Below are positions 7,677-15,522 of a DNA stretch of 33,050 nt, in pieces. The stretch lies in NCBI RefSeq assembly GCF_900089945.1, contig NZ_FLQY01000268.1:1-33050 (forward strand), in the 5' to 3' direction. The translations under genes and the position numbers were made by a program. Origin of the DNA: Candidatus Propionivibrio aalborgensis. GTDB taxonomy: Bacteria > Pseudomonadota > Gammaproteobacteria > Burkholderiales > Rhodocyclaceae. The first letter of the stretch is position 1. The number at the start of each line of letters is the position of its first letter. The notes beneath the pieces are model-generated. The model was given only the letters and a program-made list of their open reading frames with translations. It did not search any database and was not told where the DNA came from.

Positions 7677-9371
7677 TCAGTAGGCGTAGTAGAGCAGCAG
7701 ATAGGCAAGTAGCAGCACAACCACCCAGATCGCCATGCTGCCGATCGGCCAGGTGCGCGCCAGGGTGCCCTGCGCGCCGTGGTAACGGTCGATGTGCGCG
7801 AATAGCCCCCTGGCGACGGTCTTCAGCCCAGCGGCTACGACCGCTCGCGCATGCTCGAGCACGGAGCCTGCCTTCAGCGACAACTTGTACAGAAAGACGC
7901 GGTAAAACCAGTCGCTGTCGAGGTTGACCGAGCGCAGTTCGGGTGGGTAGATACCGGTGCGCATGAGCACGGCAAATGCGAGCGCCGAGAACACCAGCAG
8001 CTGCAGCTGGGCGACGACGTGCGACGAGGTATAGGGCTGGTAGGTGACCGGGAAAGGCAGGATCGAGTACAGCGCGTCCGGGAAGACGCCGATGCCGATG
8101 CACAGCGCGGCAGCGACGCCCATCGCGATCAGCATGTTGCGCGGCGCCTCCTCGCAGCGTATTCCCGAGTCATGCGAAAAGAAGGCAAAATACGGAATCT
8201 TGATTCCTGCGTGGTGGAAGACGCCGGCAGAGGCGAACAGCAGCACCAGCCAAGTCAGCAGCAGACCCTCGTCGGCCGCGGCGGACATGATCATCGATTT
8301 GGTGACAAAACCGCTGAACAGCGGGAACGCCGAGATCGAAGCCGCGCCGACGATGCAGAAGCCGGTCGTCCAGGGCATCGATTTGTATAGTCCGCCCAGT
8401 TCGCTGCCCTTGACCGTGCCGGTACGCAACAGCACCGCGCCCATCGACATGAACAACAGGCCTTTGAACAGGATGTCGGCGAAGGCATGCGCCACCGCGC
8501 CGTTGATCGCCAGCTCGCTGCCGATTCCGATGCCGACCACCATGAAGCCCAACTGGTTGTTCATGCTGTAGGCCAGTACCCGACGCAGGTCGTTTTCGAT
8601 GACCGCATAGAAAATCGGGAAGGCTGCCATCAGGGTGCCGATCCAGATCAGCATCTCGGTGCCTGGGTAGGCGCGCGCCAGCGCGTAGATACCCAGCTTG
8701 GTGGTGAACGCCGAGAGGATCACGGCGCCGGTGGGAGTCGCATCCGGGTAGGCGTCCTGAAGCCAGTTATGCAGCAGCGGGAAGGCACACTTGATCCCGA
8801 AAGCGATCAGGATCAGTGTTCCGGCGAGGCCCGAAAGACCGATGTGGCCGAATGCCAGCGATCCGGTTGCCCGCCAGTGCAGGAGCCCGCCGGCGAGCAG
8901 GAACATTCCCGAAAGTAGCTGCACCACGACATAGCGTAAACCGGTGCGGAAAGTGGTATCGGTGCGCTGCGCCCAGATCAGCAGCACCGACGAAACGGCC
9001 GTGAGTTCCCAAAACATGAACAGCGTCATCAGATCGCCCGCGAACACCGCGCCGATCGAGCTACCGGCGTAAACGAGTCCGGCGACGTGCTGCATCGTGT
9101 CCTTGAGATGGATCGCGTAGATCACGTTGAGCAGCGAGGCGAGTACGAAAATGTAGCCGAAGAGCAGACTCAAACGGTCGACGCGCATCAGCACCAGTGT
9201 CTGACCGAGCAGTTCGACCTGGCCGAACTCGCCGTACGGCAGCGCAAGCAGATACGCGAAAGCGATTATCGGCAGCAGCAACATGTAGGCGGTACGCAGC
9301 CGACCCCGCAGGAAGGGCACCGCTACGGCGCCCAGAACAAAGATCAGCGCGACAGGAAAGTCACCGCTCAT
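7677..9371 (-). CDS. Third antiporter-like (MrpD/NuoN-type) subunit, last gene of the Mrp operon
   Basis: A 564-residue proton-conducting transporter of the complex I/Mrp antiporter superfamily, with about 14-16 membrane spans. It keeps the two charged residues expected of an active half-channel: Glu in LFMFWELTAVSS (TM5-like) and Lys in FGIKCAFPLLHNWLQDAYP (TM7-like), plus a further Lys in FTTKLGIYAL. ATG 9371 is chosen over GTG 9386 because GAGG lies 6 nt upstream; this start overlaps the preceding small gene by 11 nt. It is longer than the two sister subunits, with a C-terminal extension ending in a hydrophobic helix. It is the most divergent of the three antiporter subunits in this operon. 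Confidence 0.88.
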   Translation of the reverse strand: MSGDFPVALIFVLGAVAVPFLRGRLRTAYMLLLPIIAFAYLLALPYGEFGQVELLGQTLVLMRVDRLSLLFGYIFVLASLLNVIYAIHLKDTMQHVAGLVYAGSSIGAVFAGDLMTLFMFWELTAVSSVLLIWAQRTDTTFRTGLRYVVVQLLSGMFLLAGGLLHWRATGSLAFGHIGLSGLAGTLILIAFGIKCAFPLLHNWLQDAYPDATPTGAVILSAFTTKLGIYALARAYPGTEMLIWIGTLMAAFPIFYAVIENDLRRVLAYSMNNQLGFMVVGIGIGSELAINGAVAHAFADILFKGLLFMSMGAVLLRTGTVKGSELGGLYKSMPWTTGFCIVGAASISAFPLFSGFVTKSMIMSAAADEGLLLTWLVLLFASAGVFHHAGIKIPYFAFFSHDSGIRCEEAPRNMLIAMGVAAALCIGIGVFPDALYSILPFPVTYQPYTSSHVVAQLQLLVFSALAFAVLMRTGIYPPELRSVNLDSDWFYRVFLYKLSLKAGSVLEHARAVVAAGLKTVARGLFAHIDRYHGAQGTLARTWPIGSMAIWVVVLLLAYLLLYYAY

Positions 9372-9618
9372 AGTAGTCCTCGTCACGCATCAGGATGCGG
9401 CGCAGCTGCTTGGCTACCAGCACCAGCACCACGCAGGCGAAAAAACCGAACAGGCAGTAGAATCCGAACCACGCGGCGAACGCGAATGCCTCGTGCTTGT
9501 GCAACACCAGGTCGATCGCCAGCAGGGCGAGTCCGAGAATGCACAGGCCGCGAAACAGCTTGGTCACGTTCTCGCTGCTGTCCAGCCAATATTCATTAGG
9601 TCCTGACATGGTCGCCAT
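9361..9618 (-). CDS. Small two-span membrane protein inside the Mrp operon
   Basis: An 82-85 residue protein with two hydrophobic segments (about 23-41 and 45-67) and a charged, acidic/tyrosine-rich end (MRDEDYYER). The start is either M1 (9618) or M4 (9609); neither has a strong ribosome site. It lies 19 nt after the second antiporter gene, and its end overlaps the start of the third by 11 nt, so it is clearly part of the operon. I do not recognise a family. A role as a small accessory or assembly subunit of the complex is inference from position only. Confidence 0.75.
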   Translation of the reverse strand: MATMSGPNEYWLDSSENVTKLFRGLCILGLALLAIDLVLHKHEAFAFAAWFGFYCLFGFFACVVLVLVAKQLRRILMRDEDYYER

Positions 9619-9637
9619 CCATAAAGTTGGGCATTGC

Positions 9638-11107
9638 TTAGCGGGGTACCACCAACTGCTCGACCAGTTCCAGCAGCGGGGCCGAGAAAAGGAACAGTGA
9701 CAGGGTGGCCGTGGTGGTCAGCATCAGCGCGACGACCATCAGTCTCGGCGCTTCGCCATGCGGGTGGTGCGCATCTTCTGCCGACAGCGGCCGGAAGAAG
9801 GCCGCGTAAACAATGGGCAGGAAATAGGCCGCGTTGAGCAGGGTGCTGATGATCAGCACCGCCAGCGCGCCGTATTGGCCGGCGTCTGCCGCGCCGGACA
9901 TGATGAACCACTTGCTGATGAAGCCCGCGGCGGGCGGGATGCCGATCAGCGACAGCGCTCCGACGGTGAACGCGGCCATGGTCCATGGCATGCGCCGGCC
10001 GATACCGTCGAGTTGGCTGACCTCGGTCTTGTGGGCGGCGGTGTAGATCGCGCCGGCGGCAAAGAACAGCGTGATTTTGCCCACCGCATGCGTGGCGATG
10101 TGCAGCGCCGCGCCGATGATCGACAAAGGGGCCAGGATTGCTGCGGCGAGAACGATGTAGGAAAGCTGGCTGATCGTCGAGTAGGCCAGCCGGCGCTTCA
10201 GATTGTCGGCGTGAAGCGCTACCACCGAGGAAGCAACGATGGTGAAGCCGGCTATCGCCACCAGCCAGTCGGTGTTCGTTGCGCTGGCCAGCGTCCCCGT
10301 GCCGAAGACGTAGACCACGACCTTCAGCACGCTGAAGACACCGGCCTTGACCACCGCCACGGCGTGCAGGAGAGCGGAAACGGGCGTCGGCGCCACCATC
10401 GCCGCCGGCAGCCAGCGGTGGAAGGGCATCAGCGCCGCCTTGCCGATGCCGAACATGAAGAGTGCCAGCAGTCCGCCGAGCGCAAAGCCGGACAACTTGC
10501 CGTCGAGGATGCCTCCGGAAACGAAATCAAGCGTGCCGGCGACATGCCAGGTGATGGCGATGGCGGGCAGGAGGAACAGCATCGAGGTGCCGATCAGCAG
10601 GCCGAGATAGGTGCGTCCGCCGCGCCTCGCGTCCTCGCTTCCCTTGTGCGTTACCAGCGGATACGTAATCAGGGTCAGCGTCTCGTAGAAAAGGAACAGC
10701 GTCAGCAGATTTGCGGCGAAAGCGATGCCCATTGCGGCGGCCAGCGCGCCGGCGAAGCAGACGTAGAAGCGTGTCTGCTTTTGCTCGTCGTTGCCACGCA
10801 TGTAGCCAATCGAATACAGCGAGTTGACGATCCACAGGCCGCTCGCCACCAGCGCGAAGAGCATGCCCAGCGGTTCGACGCGGAAGGCGATCGAGAGTCC
10901 GGGAAACATCTCGAACAAAGTCAGCTCCGGCCGCTCGCCGGCGCTGACCGGCGCCAGCAGGGAAATCACGCAGAAGAAAAGGAGAGTGGCCGTGGACAGC
11001 GTCGCCGTCTCGCGCAGGTTTGGCCGGCGGCCGAGCAGGGCGATGGCCAGCGCCCCGGCCAGCGGCACGATGAGGGCGGCGCCTATGGCGGTTTGCGTAC
11101 CGATCAT
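9638..11107 (-). CDS. Second antiporter-like subunit (MrpA-N/NuoL-like or MrpD-like)
   Basis: A 489-residue proton-pumping subunit of the complex I/Mrp superfamily. Conserved elements are Glu in LFLFYETLTLITYP, Lys in GKAALMPFHRWLPAAM and the stretch VAPTPVSALLHAVAVVKAG, which resembles the MrpA/NuoL version more than the MrpD version. It may therefore supply the function of the missing N-terminal half of MrpA. The frame is open far upstream, but ATG 11107 overlaps the stop of the preceding gene as ATGA, the arrangement seen throughout this operon, with GGCGG as a weak ribosome site. About 14 membrane spans are expected. Confidence 0.9.
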   Translation of the reverse strand: MIGTQTAIGAALIVPLAGALAIALLGRRPNLRETATLSTATLLFFCVISLLAPVSAGERPELTLFEMFPGLSIAFRVEPLGMLFALVASGLWIVNSLYSIGYMRGNDEQKQTRFYVCFAGALAAAMGIAFAANLLTLFLFYETLTLITYPLVTHKGSEDARRGGRTYLGLLIGTSMLFLLPAIAITWHVAGTLDFVSGGILDGKLSGFALGGLLALFMFGIGKAALMPFHRWLPAAMVAPTPVSALLHAVAVVKAGVFSVLKVVVYVFGTGTLASATNTDWLVAIAGFTIVASSVVALHADNLKRRLAYSTISQLSYIVLAAAILAPLSIIGAALHIATHAVGKITLFFAAGAIYTAAHKTEVSQLDGIGRRMPWTMAAFTVGALSLIGIPPAAGFISKWFIMSGAADAGQYGALAVLIISTLLNAAYFLPIVYAAFFRPLSAEDAHHPHGEAPRLMVVALMLTTTATLSLFLFSAPLLELVEQLVVPR

Positions 11108-12576
11108 CCGCCGACCCCGAGCAGCATTTGCGCGGCGCGCGTTGCACCGCCAAGGGTAAAGCGGGTGTCGACGCCGAAATAGATGGACAGGGCTACCATC
11201 AGCCAGGCCGGCACCAGCATCGACCACGGCGCCTCGTTCTTCTCCTGGCTTTCGGGCGGCGGTTCGCGCAGGTAGGCGGCTTCGACGAAGCGCCAGACGT
11301 ACGCGACAGCCAGCAGCGAACTGGCGACGATGAGCGGTACCAGCCACCACCTGCCTGCTTCGAGCGATGCCGTGATGAGCGCCCATTTGCTGACGAAGCC
11401 TGCGGTGCCGGGCACGCCGATCAACGTCAGGCCGGCGATGACGATGCCGAGAGCTGTCACCGGCATGCGGCGCGCAAGTCCGGCGGCGTGACTCAGCGTT
11501 ACGTCACCGGTGCGTAGCATGATGCCGCCGATCAGCATGAACAGCGCGCCCTTGGCCAGCGCGTGATTGAACAGATGAACGATGGCGGCGGAGAGGCCGC
11601 CGACGGAATCCAGCGACAGTCCCAGGGTGATATAGCCGATCTGTGCGACGCTGGAGTAGGCGAACAGGCGCTTCAGATTGTTCTGGTAGATGGCAGCGAG
11701 CGAGGCCGTAATCATGGCCGCGATCGACAATACCAGCAGAATCTGCAGATCCCTGAATACCAGGCTGTCGCCGAATACCGAATAGTAGAAGCGGATTAGC
11801 ACGTACACCGACACCTTGGTCGCCGTGGCCGCCAGAAAGGCGGAAATCGACGACGGCGCGTAGGTGTAGGCGTTGGGCAGCCACAGGTGCAGCGGGAACA
11901 ACGCCAGCTTGAGCGAGATGCCGACGGTGAGGAAGGCCAGCGCCGCAAGCACCGGTCGTTTTTCGGCGACCGCGGGCAGTCGCTGGGCGATGTCGACGAG
12001 GTTGAGCGAGCCGGTCATCAGGTAGAGCAGGCCAACGCCGATGACGATGAAAGTGGCGCCGATTGTGCCCATGATCAGGTACTGGTAGGCCGCGGTCAGG
12101 GCGCGGCGGTCGCGTCCCAGTGCGATCAGCACATAGGTCGACAGCGAGGAAATCTCAAGAAAGACGAAAATGTTGAAGGCGTCGCCGGTGATCGTGATTC
12201 CGAGCAGGCCGGTCAGGCAGAGGGCGAACATGGAGTAGAAGAGGTAGTGCAGCGCCTGCGGCACCTCGGACATCACGCTGCGGCGACTGTAGGGCACCAC
12301 CACCGCTCCGGCAAGGGAAACCAGCACGAGAACGAAGGATGACAGCGCGTCGACGCGGTATTCAATTCCCCAGGGCGGTGGCCAGTTGCCGATATGGTAG
12401 GAGATCGGGCCGAATTCGGCGACCTGTTGCGCCAGCAGGAGGGAGATCAGCAACGATATCCAGGCGACGGTCAGCATCAGGCCGTAGGCGATGCCACCCC
12501 GGCGTACCAGCACCATCAGCGGTGCGGAAATCAGCGGCAGGACGACCTGCAGGGCGGGCAGATGCGCGGCGATCAT
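11104..12576 (-). CDS. mrpD: Mrp antiporter subunit D
   Basis: A 490-residue membrane protein of the NuoM/NuoN/MrpD superfamily with about 14 spans. TM5-like NIFVFLEISSLSTYVL supplies the conserved Glu, and TM7-like ISLKLALFPLHLWLPNAY supplies the Lys of the proton path. Its position directly after mrpC, with an ATGA overlap, is the canonical place for mrpD. Together with MrpC it would form the core of the proton/sodium exchanging module. MrpD is the best match by order, but because two further homologues follow, the division of labour among the three is uncertain. Confidence 0.92.
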   Translation of the reverse strand: MIAAHLPALQVVLPLISAPLMVLVRRGGIAYGLMLTVAWISLLISLLLAQQVAEFGPISYHIGNWPPPWGIEYRVDALSSFVLVLVSLAGAVVVPYSRRSVMSEVPQALHYLFYSMFALCLTGLLGITITGDAFNIFVFLEISSLSTYVLIALGRDRRALTAAYQYLIMGTIGATFIVIGVGLLYLMTGSLNLVDIAQRLPAVAEKRPVLAALAFLTVGISLKLALFPLHLWLPNAYTYAPSSISAFLAATATKVSVYVLIRFYYSVFGDSLVFRDLQILLVLSIAAMITASLAAIYQNNLKRLFAYSSVAQIGYITLGLSLDSVGGLSAAIVHLFNHALAKGALFMLIGGIMLRTGDVTLSHAAGLARRMPVTALGIVIAGLTLIGVPGTAGFVSKWALITASLEAGRWWLVPLIVASSLLAVAYVWRFVEAAYLREPPPESQEKNEAPWSMLVPAWLMVALSIYFGVDTRFTLGGATRAAQMLLGVGG

Positions 12577-12941
12577 TCCTTTTCGCGCTCCCGTTCGTCG
12601 TCGAGCGCAAGAATCTCGTCTTCCTCAATGGTGCCATAGGCTTCGCGGATGCGCACCACCAGCGCCAGTCCGAGCGCCAGTGTCGCCACGCCGACGACGA
12701 TGGCGGTGAGGATTAGCACGTGCGGCAGCGGGTTGGAGTACACCGTGAAGGCTGTGGCGAAGATCGGGGCAGTGCCGCCGATGAGCTTGCCGGGCGAAAT
12801 GTAGAGCAGGTACACAGAGGTCTGGAAAATTCCCAGGCCGACCAGTTTCTTGATCAGGTTGCCGCGCGCGATGAGGATGTAAAGACCCGCCATCAGCAGG
12901 AAGACGGTGATCCAGTAGGCGAAGTGGCTGCCGGTGTTCAT
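12573..12941 (-). CDS. mrpC: Mrp antiporter subunit C (NuoK-like)
   Basis: A 122-residue protein with three membrane spans, homologous to NuoK of complex I. The central segment GLGIFQTSVYLLYIS and the third helix with NPLPHVLILTAIVVGVA are typical of MrpC. The acidic/basic tail (DDEREREKE) is cytoplasmic in the family. Its stop overlaps mrpD by 4 nt, and its start overlaps mrpB by 4 nt (ATGA in both cases). MrpC pairs with MrpD in known Mrp complexes. Confidence 0.93.
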   Translation of the reverse strand: MNTGSHFAYWITVFLLMAGLYILIARGNLIKKLVGLGIFQTSVYLLYISPGKLIGGTAPIFATAFTVYSNPLPHVLILTAIVVGVATLALGLALVVRIREAYGTIEEDEILALDDEREREKE

Positions 12942-13366
12942 TCCGACTCTTGCCTGCCGCGTCCGGCAAACATGTAGAAGATTTTCAGCATCACGCCGGA
13001 AACCGTGGTCGCCACGCCGACTTCGACCCAGAAGATGCCACGGTGCTGGCCTGCCACCGAGTCGGCGGACAGCACGAAGTAGTCGAGGAAGTTGCCATCC
13101 AGGAAGATGCCGGCGATGCCGACGCCGGCGTAGATCAGCACGCCGGCAGCGAGCATCGTTTCGACCAGCCAGCCCGGCACGACCTTGCGCGCCTTGGGCA
13201 GACCGTAGATCAGCGAATAGAAAATGACGGCGGCAGCAGCAATGACGCCGGCCTGGAAGCCGCCACCGGGCCCGAAGTCGCCGTGGAACTGGACGTAGAG
13301 CGCGAACAGCAGCATGAAGGGAATCAGCATCTTAGCAATGACGCGCAGGACGAGATAGCTCTTCAC
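12938..13366 (-). CDS. mrpB: Mrp antiporter subunit B (MnhB domain)
   Basis: A 142-residue, four-span membrane protein of the MnhB/MrpB family. The signature is FHGDFGPGGGFQAGVIAA near residues 28-45, followed by the later conserved GIFWVEVGVATTVSG. The start codon is GTG 13366, overlapping the TGA of the preceding gene as GTGA. MrpB is required for assembly and activity of Mrp complexes in characterised systems. Confidence 0.93.
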   Translation of the reverse strand: MKSYLVLRVIAKMLIPFMLLFALYVQFHGDFGPGGGFQAGVIAAAAVIFYSLIYGLPKARKVVPGWLVETMLAAGVLIYAGVGIAGIFLDGNFLDYFVLSADSVAGQHRGIFWVEVGVATTVSGVMLKIFYMFAGRGRQESE

Positions 13367-13911
13367 TTGATATCCTCGTCATCCTTGCGGCCGATGCGCC
13401 GCCGCAGCAGGGCGATGACACCGATGCCGGCGGTGAACACCACGGTCGTTTCGCCCAGCGTGTCGAAACCGCGATAGCTGGCCAGAACGGCGGTCACCAC
13501 ATTGGGCACGCCGGTTTCACGAGGACCATCCACGAGGTAGCGGGGTACGACGTGTGCGTGGATGGGAGCCGCCGGATCCGAGAATGCCGGCAGGCCGAGC
13601 GTGCCGTAGACCAGTGTGGCGCCGGTCGCCAGGGCCAGCATGAGGGGCAGCCAGGGGCGGTGCAGCGGCTTGGCCTCCTCGCTCTTGCAAAGATGCAGGG
13701 CGCCCAGCAGCAGAACCGTCGAAATGCCGGCGCCGACGGCGGCCTCGGTCATCGCCACATCGACCGCGTCCAGCGCCACCAGCACAGTCGCCATAAGGAA
13801 GCTGTAGATGCCCCCGAGCACCACCACCGCGAACAAATTCCGGCTGCGCGTCAGCGCGACCACGGTGACCGCCATCATTGCCAGCAGCACGTTGATGATC
13901 AGGGTTTCGAT
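13363..13911 (-). CDS. MrpA C-terminal-like subunit with MbhD and MbhE modules
   Basis: A protein of about 182 residues equal to the C-terminal part of a full-length MrpA. An MbhD module (formerly DUF4040; SRNLFAVVVLGGIYS, then MTEAAVGAGISTVLLL) is followed by an MbhE module (VTAVLASYRGFDTLGE). It lacks the large NuoL-like N-terminal part of MrpA. No ATG lies at the expected beginning. Homologues start with a Met at the position occupied here by an ATC codon (13911-13909), and GGGGAG lies 5-6 nt upstream, so I set the start there; the first acceptable GTG (13890) would remove seven residues and has no ribosome site. The gene overlaps the end of mrpG and its stop overlaps mrpB. Confidence 0.85.
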   Translation of the reverse strand: METLIINVLLAMMAVTVVALTRSRNLFAVVVLGGIYSFLMATVLVALDAVDVAMTEAAVGAGISTVLLLGALHLCKSEEAKPLHRPWLPLMLALATGATLVYGTLGLPAFSDPAAPIHAHVVPRYLVDGPRETGVPNVVTAVLASYRGFDTLGETTVVFTAGIGVIALLRRRIGRKDDEDIK

Positions 13912-14228
13912 GGCGGCTCCCCGTCCTCGTCCAGTTGCGGCTGCACCCCGCGCGTCAGCGCCGCCTTGGCCAATGCGTGGGTGGCGGTCGGGCTGGTGAA
14001 CGCAATCAGCAGTACGATGATCAGCAGCTTGGCCGTCACCAGCGTCAAGCCGGCCTGCAACATGAGGCCGAACAGGATCAACCCGGCGCCCAGCGTGTCG
14101 GTGACGCTGGCGGCGTGCATGCGTGTGTAGAAATCCGGCATGCGCAAGAGGCCAAGCGCGCCAACCACGCAAAAGAAGCCGCCAGCCAGCAGGCAGGCCC
14201 AGCTTACCCATTCAAGCAACAGGCTCAC
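13899..14228 (-). CDS. mrpG: Mrp antiporter subunit G
   Basis: A 109-residue, three-span protein of the MnhG/MrpG family. GALGLLRMPDFYTRMHAAS near residues 23-41 is the family signature, and the third helix is followed by a hydrophilic acidic tail (LDEDGEPPSKP). The start is GTG 14228, overlapping the TGA of mrpF as GTGA. MrpG belongs to the E-F-G group that builds one edge of the complex and is needed for full activity. Confidence 0.93.
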   Translation of the reverse strand: MSLLLEWVSWACLLAGGFFCVVGALGLLRMPDFYTRMHAASVTDTLGAGLILFGLMLQAGLTLVTAKLLIIVLLIAFTSPTATHALAKAALTRGVQPQLDEDGEPPSKP

Positions 14229-14506
14229 TGTTCTTCCTCCTCTTCGCCTGGTTCGCCCAGGTCGCCGTACGTGAAATACTTGAGGACGGCGATGGTGCCG
14301 ATGACGTTGAGCAGCCCGTAAACAATGGCCAGGTCGAGGAATTCGGGGCGGCCGTTGAGGAAGCCGATCACCGCCAGAAGGAGTACGGCAATCGTGCCGA
14401 TGGTGTTCGCTGCCTGTGCGCGGTCGAACACGGTCGGTCCGAGTACGGCACGCGTCAGGGTGAGGCCTAGGGCCACCAGCAGGGCAAGGGCGGCCGCGGC
14501 GAACAT
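14225..14506 (-). CDS. mrpF: Mrp antiporter subunit F
   Basis: A 93-residue, three-span protein. The conserved core GPTVFDRAQAANTIGT (residues about 23-38) and the downstream FLDLAIVYGLLNVIGT identify MnhF/MrpF. The Asp in the first motif is highly conserved in the family. The C-terminus is a run of glutamates (GEPGEEEEEQ). The gene begins one nucleotide after the stop of mrpE and overlaps mrpG by 4 nt. Confidence 0.94.
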   Translation of the reverse strand: MFAAAALALLVALGLTLTRAVLGPTVFDRAQAANTIGTIAVLLLAVIGFLNGRPEFLDLAIVYGLLNVIGTIAVLKYFTYGDLGEPGEEEEEQ

Positions 14507-14507
14507 G

Positions 14508-15032
14508 TCAGGCGCTGCCTTCGAAGCGGGTGGCGCGGCGATCCATGTCGCCGCTCGCCACGCCCTCGGCGGCCTCGCGGGTGACGGCGTGGACCAGGAA
14601 TTCGTCGGGGCCGACCTCGACGGAAATCGTGCCCGGCGTGAGCGTGATGGAATTGGCGTGCGTGACGAGCCCTTCAGGCGTGCGCTGCGTCGGCTTGATG
14701 CGCACCAGCGTCGGACTGATCGGAAGACGTGGATTGAGAATGATCTTCGAGACGTCCCAGCTCGACTTGACGATTTCCTTGATCAGCCAGGGCCAGTAGG
14801 TGAGGGCGCGCCAGCTTAGATGGACGGGGTGTCCCTCGCGGTCGACGACGCCCATGCGCCGCGAAAAGGCAAAGACCGCCAGCGACGAGGCGGCGCCCGC
14901 GCTGATGAGAAACGCGGTAAAGAAGCCGGACAATACCAGCCAGAAAGAAAACAGCGCCAGAATCGCGCTTACCGCATGAAGCATCCAGAAAGCCCTGGGC
15001 AACGAAAGGATCGGATAGGGCCGACGTACCAT
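14508..15032 (-). CDS. mrpE: Mrp antiporter subunit E, first gene of the operon
   Basis: A 174-residue protein with two N-terminal membrane spans (about 16-57) and a soluble C-terminal domain. The stretch TYWPWLIKEIVKSSWDVSK and the later SITLTPGTISVEVG (a beta-rich segment) are diagnostic of MnhE/MrpE. It is the promoter-proximal gene of the ten-gene unit. ATG 15032 is the clear start; the promoter should lie in 15033-15348, but I could not pick hexamers with confidence. Confidence 0.94.
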   Translation of the reverse strand: MVRRPYPILSLPRAFWMLHAVSAILALFSFWLVLSGFFTAFLISAGAASSLAVFAFSRRMGVVDREGHPVHLSWRALTYWPWLIKEIVKSSWDVSKIILNPRLPISPTLVRIKPTQRTPEGLVTHANSITLTPGTISVEVGPDEFLVHAVTREAAEGVASGDMDRRATRFEGSA

Positions 15033-15348
15033 GGCGGCCGACGAGTTGCAAATTATATACGAACGCGGCGGCCCGACAAATAATGATTGAACATAAACTT
15101 AATGAAAGTTGACTGTAAGCGTAACAAAGGTTGACCGCGAACTCTTCAATTGTGCAGCAACTTCGGCGCTATCCCTTTGCCAGTCGCAAATGGATTCTCT
15201 GATTTCCGTTGAGCTTCAGCCAAGAGTACAAGCCGGTGCGGCACAGGCGGAACACTGGCGTCGCGTATGACGTTCTTGCCGTTGCCCGGCATGATCCGCA
15301 TGAGCGTCAATTAGAGTGCAGACGGCCGCAAGAGTTGGAGGTCGATCA
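15033..15348. promoter_or_regulatory. Divergent control region between mrpE and the ClC unit
   Basis: This 316-nt gap separates minus-strand mrpE from the plus-strand CxxC/ClC genes, so it must hold the promoter of the Mrp operon and probably that of the ClC unit. It is more A/T-rich near mrpE. It contains two imperfect direct repeats, AAAGTTGACTG at 15105-15115 and AAAGGTTGACCG at 15126-15137, 21 bp apart (two helical turns), a plausible regulator site. No coding potential was seen apart from the beginning of a frame that is better started at 15349. Confidence 0.4.
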
Positions 15349-15519
15349 ATGAGCAAGAGCAGTGTAAGCTTACAGAAAGTTGAGCCATGCAAAATGTGCC
15401 GAACCGTCAAGAATCATGGTTCCAGCTCCGCAGGCGGTTTGGCGCAAGGAATGGGTGAGAGCATTCTGTCCGCTGCCGATATAATGTCGTTCGGATTGAA
15501 CGCTTTGTTGAAAGAATAG
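15349..15519 (+). CDS. Small CxxC protein translationally coupled to ClC
   Basis: A 56-residue ORF with the best ribosome site of the area: GGAGG at 15337-15341, 7 nt before ATG 15349. The product has one CxxC motif (EPCKMCRTVKN, residues 12-15 region), a Gly/Ser-rich turn and a C-terminal amphipathic helix-like stretch (SAADIMSFGLNALLKE). No signal peptide or membrane span is evident. Its TAG stop is 3 nt before the TTG start of the ClC gene, which lacks a good ribosome site of its own, so translation of ClC probably depends on this ORF. The family is not recognised; a leader role, a metal/redox role or a ClC partner are all possible. Confidence 0.6.
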   Translation: MSKSSVSLQKVEPCKMCRTVKNHGSSSAGGLAQGMGESILSAADIMSFGLNALLKE

Positions 15520-15522
15520 CAA

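Noticed and set aside
7493-7720. A 75-codon minus-strand ORF after the third antiporter gene
   Set aside because: It overlaps the end of that gene in another frame, has no ribosome site, and its product shows no hydrophobic or family pattern.
9758-11182. A 474-codon plus-strand ORF opposite the second antiporter gene
   Set aside because: It is a mirror frame of a high-GC coding gene. Its product is Arg/Gln/Glu/His-rich with no hydrophobic core or known motif, and the minus-strand frame has clear family motifs and operon overlaps.
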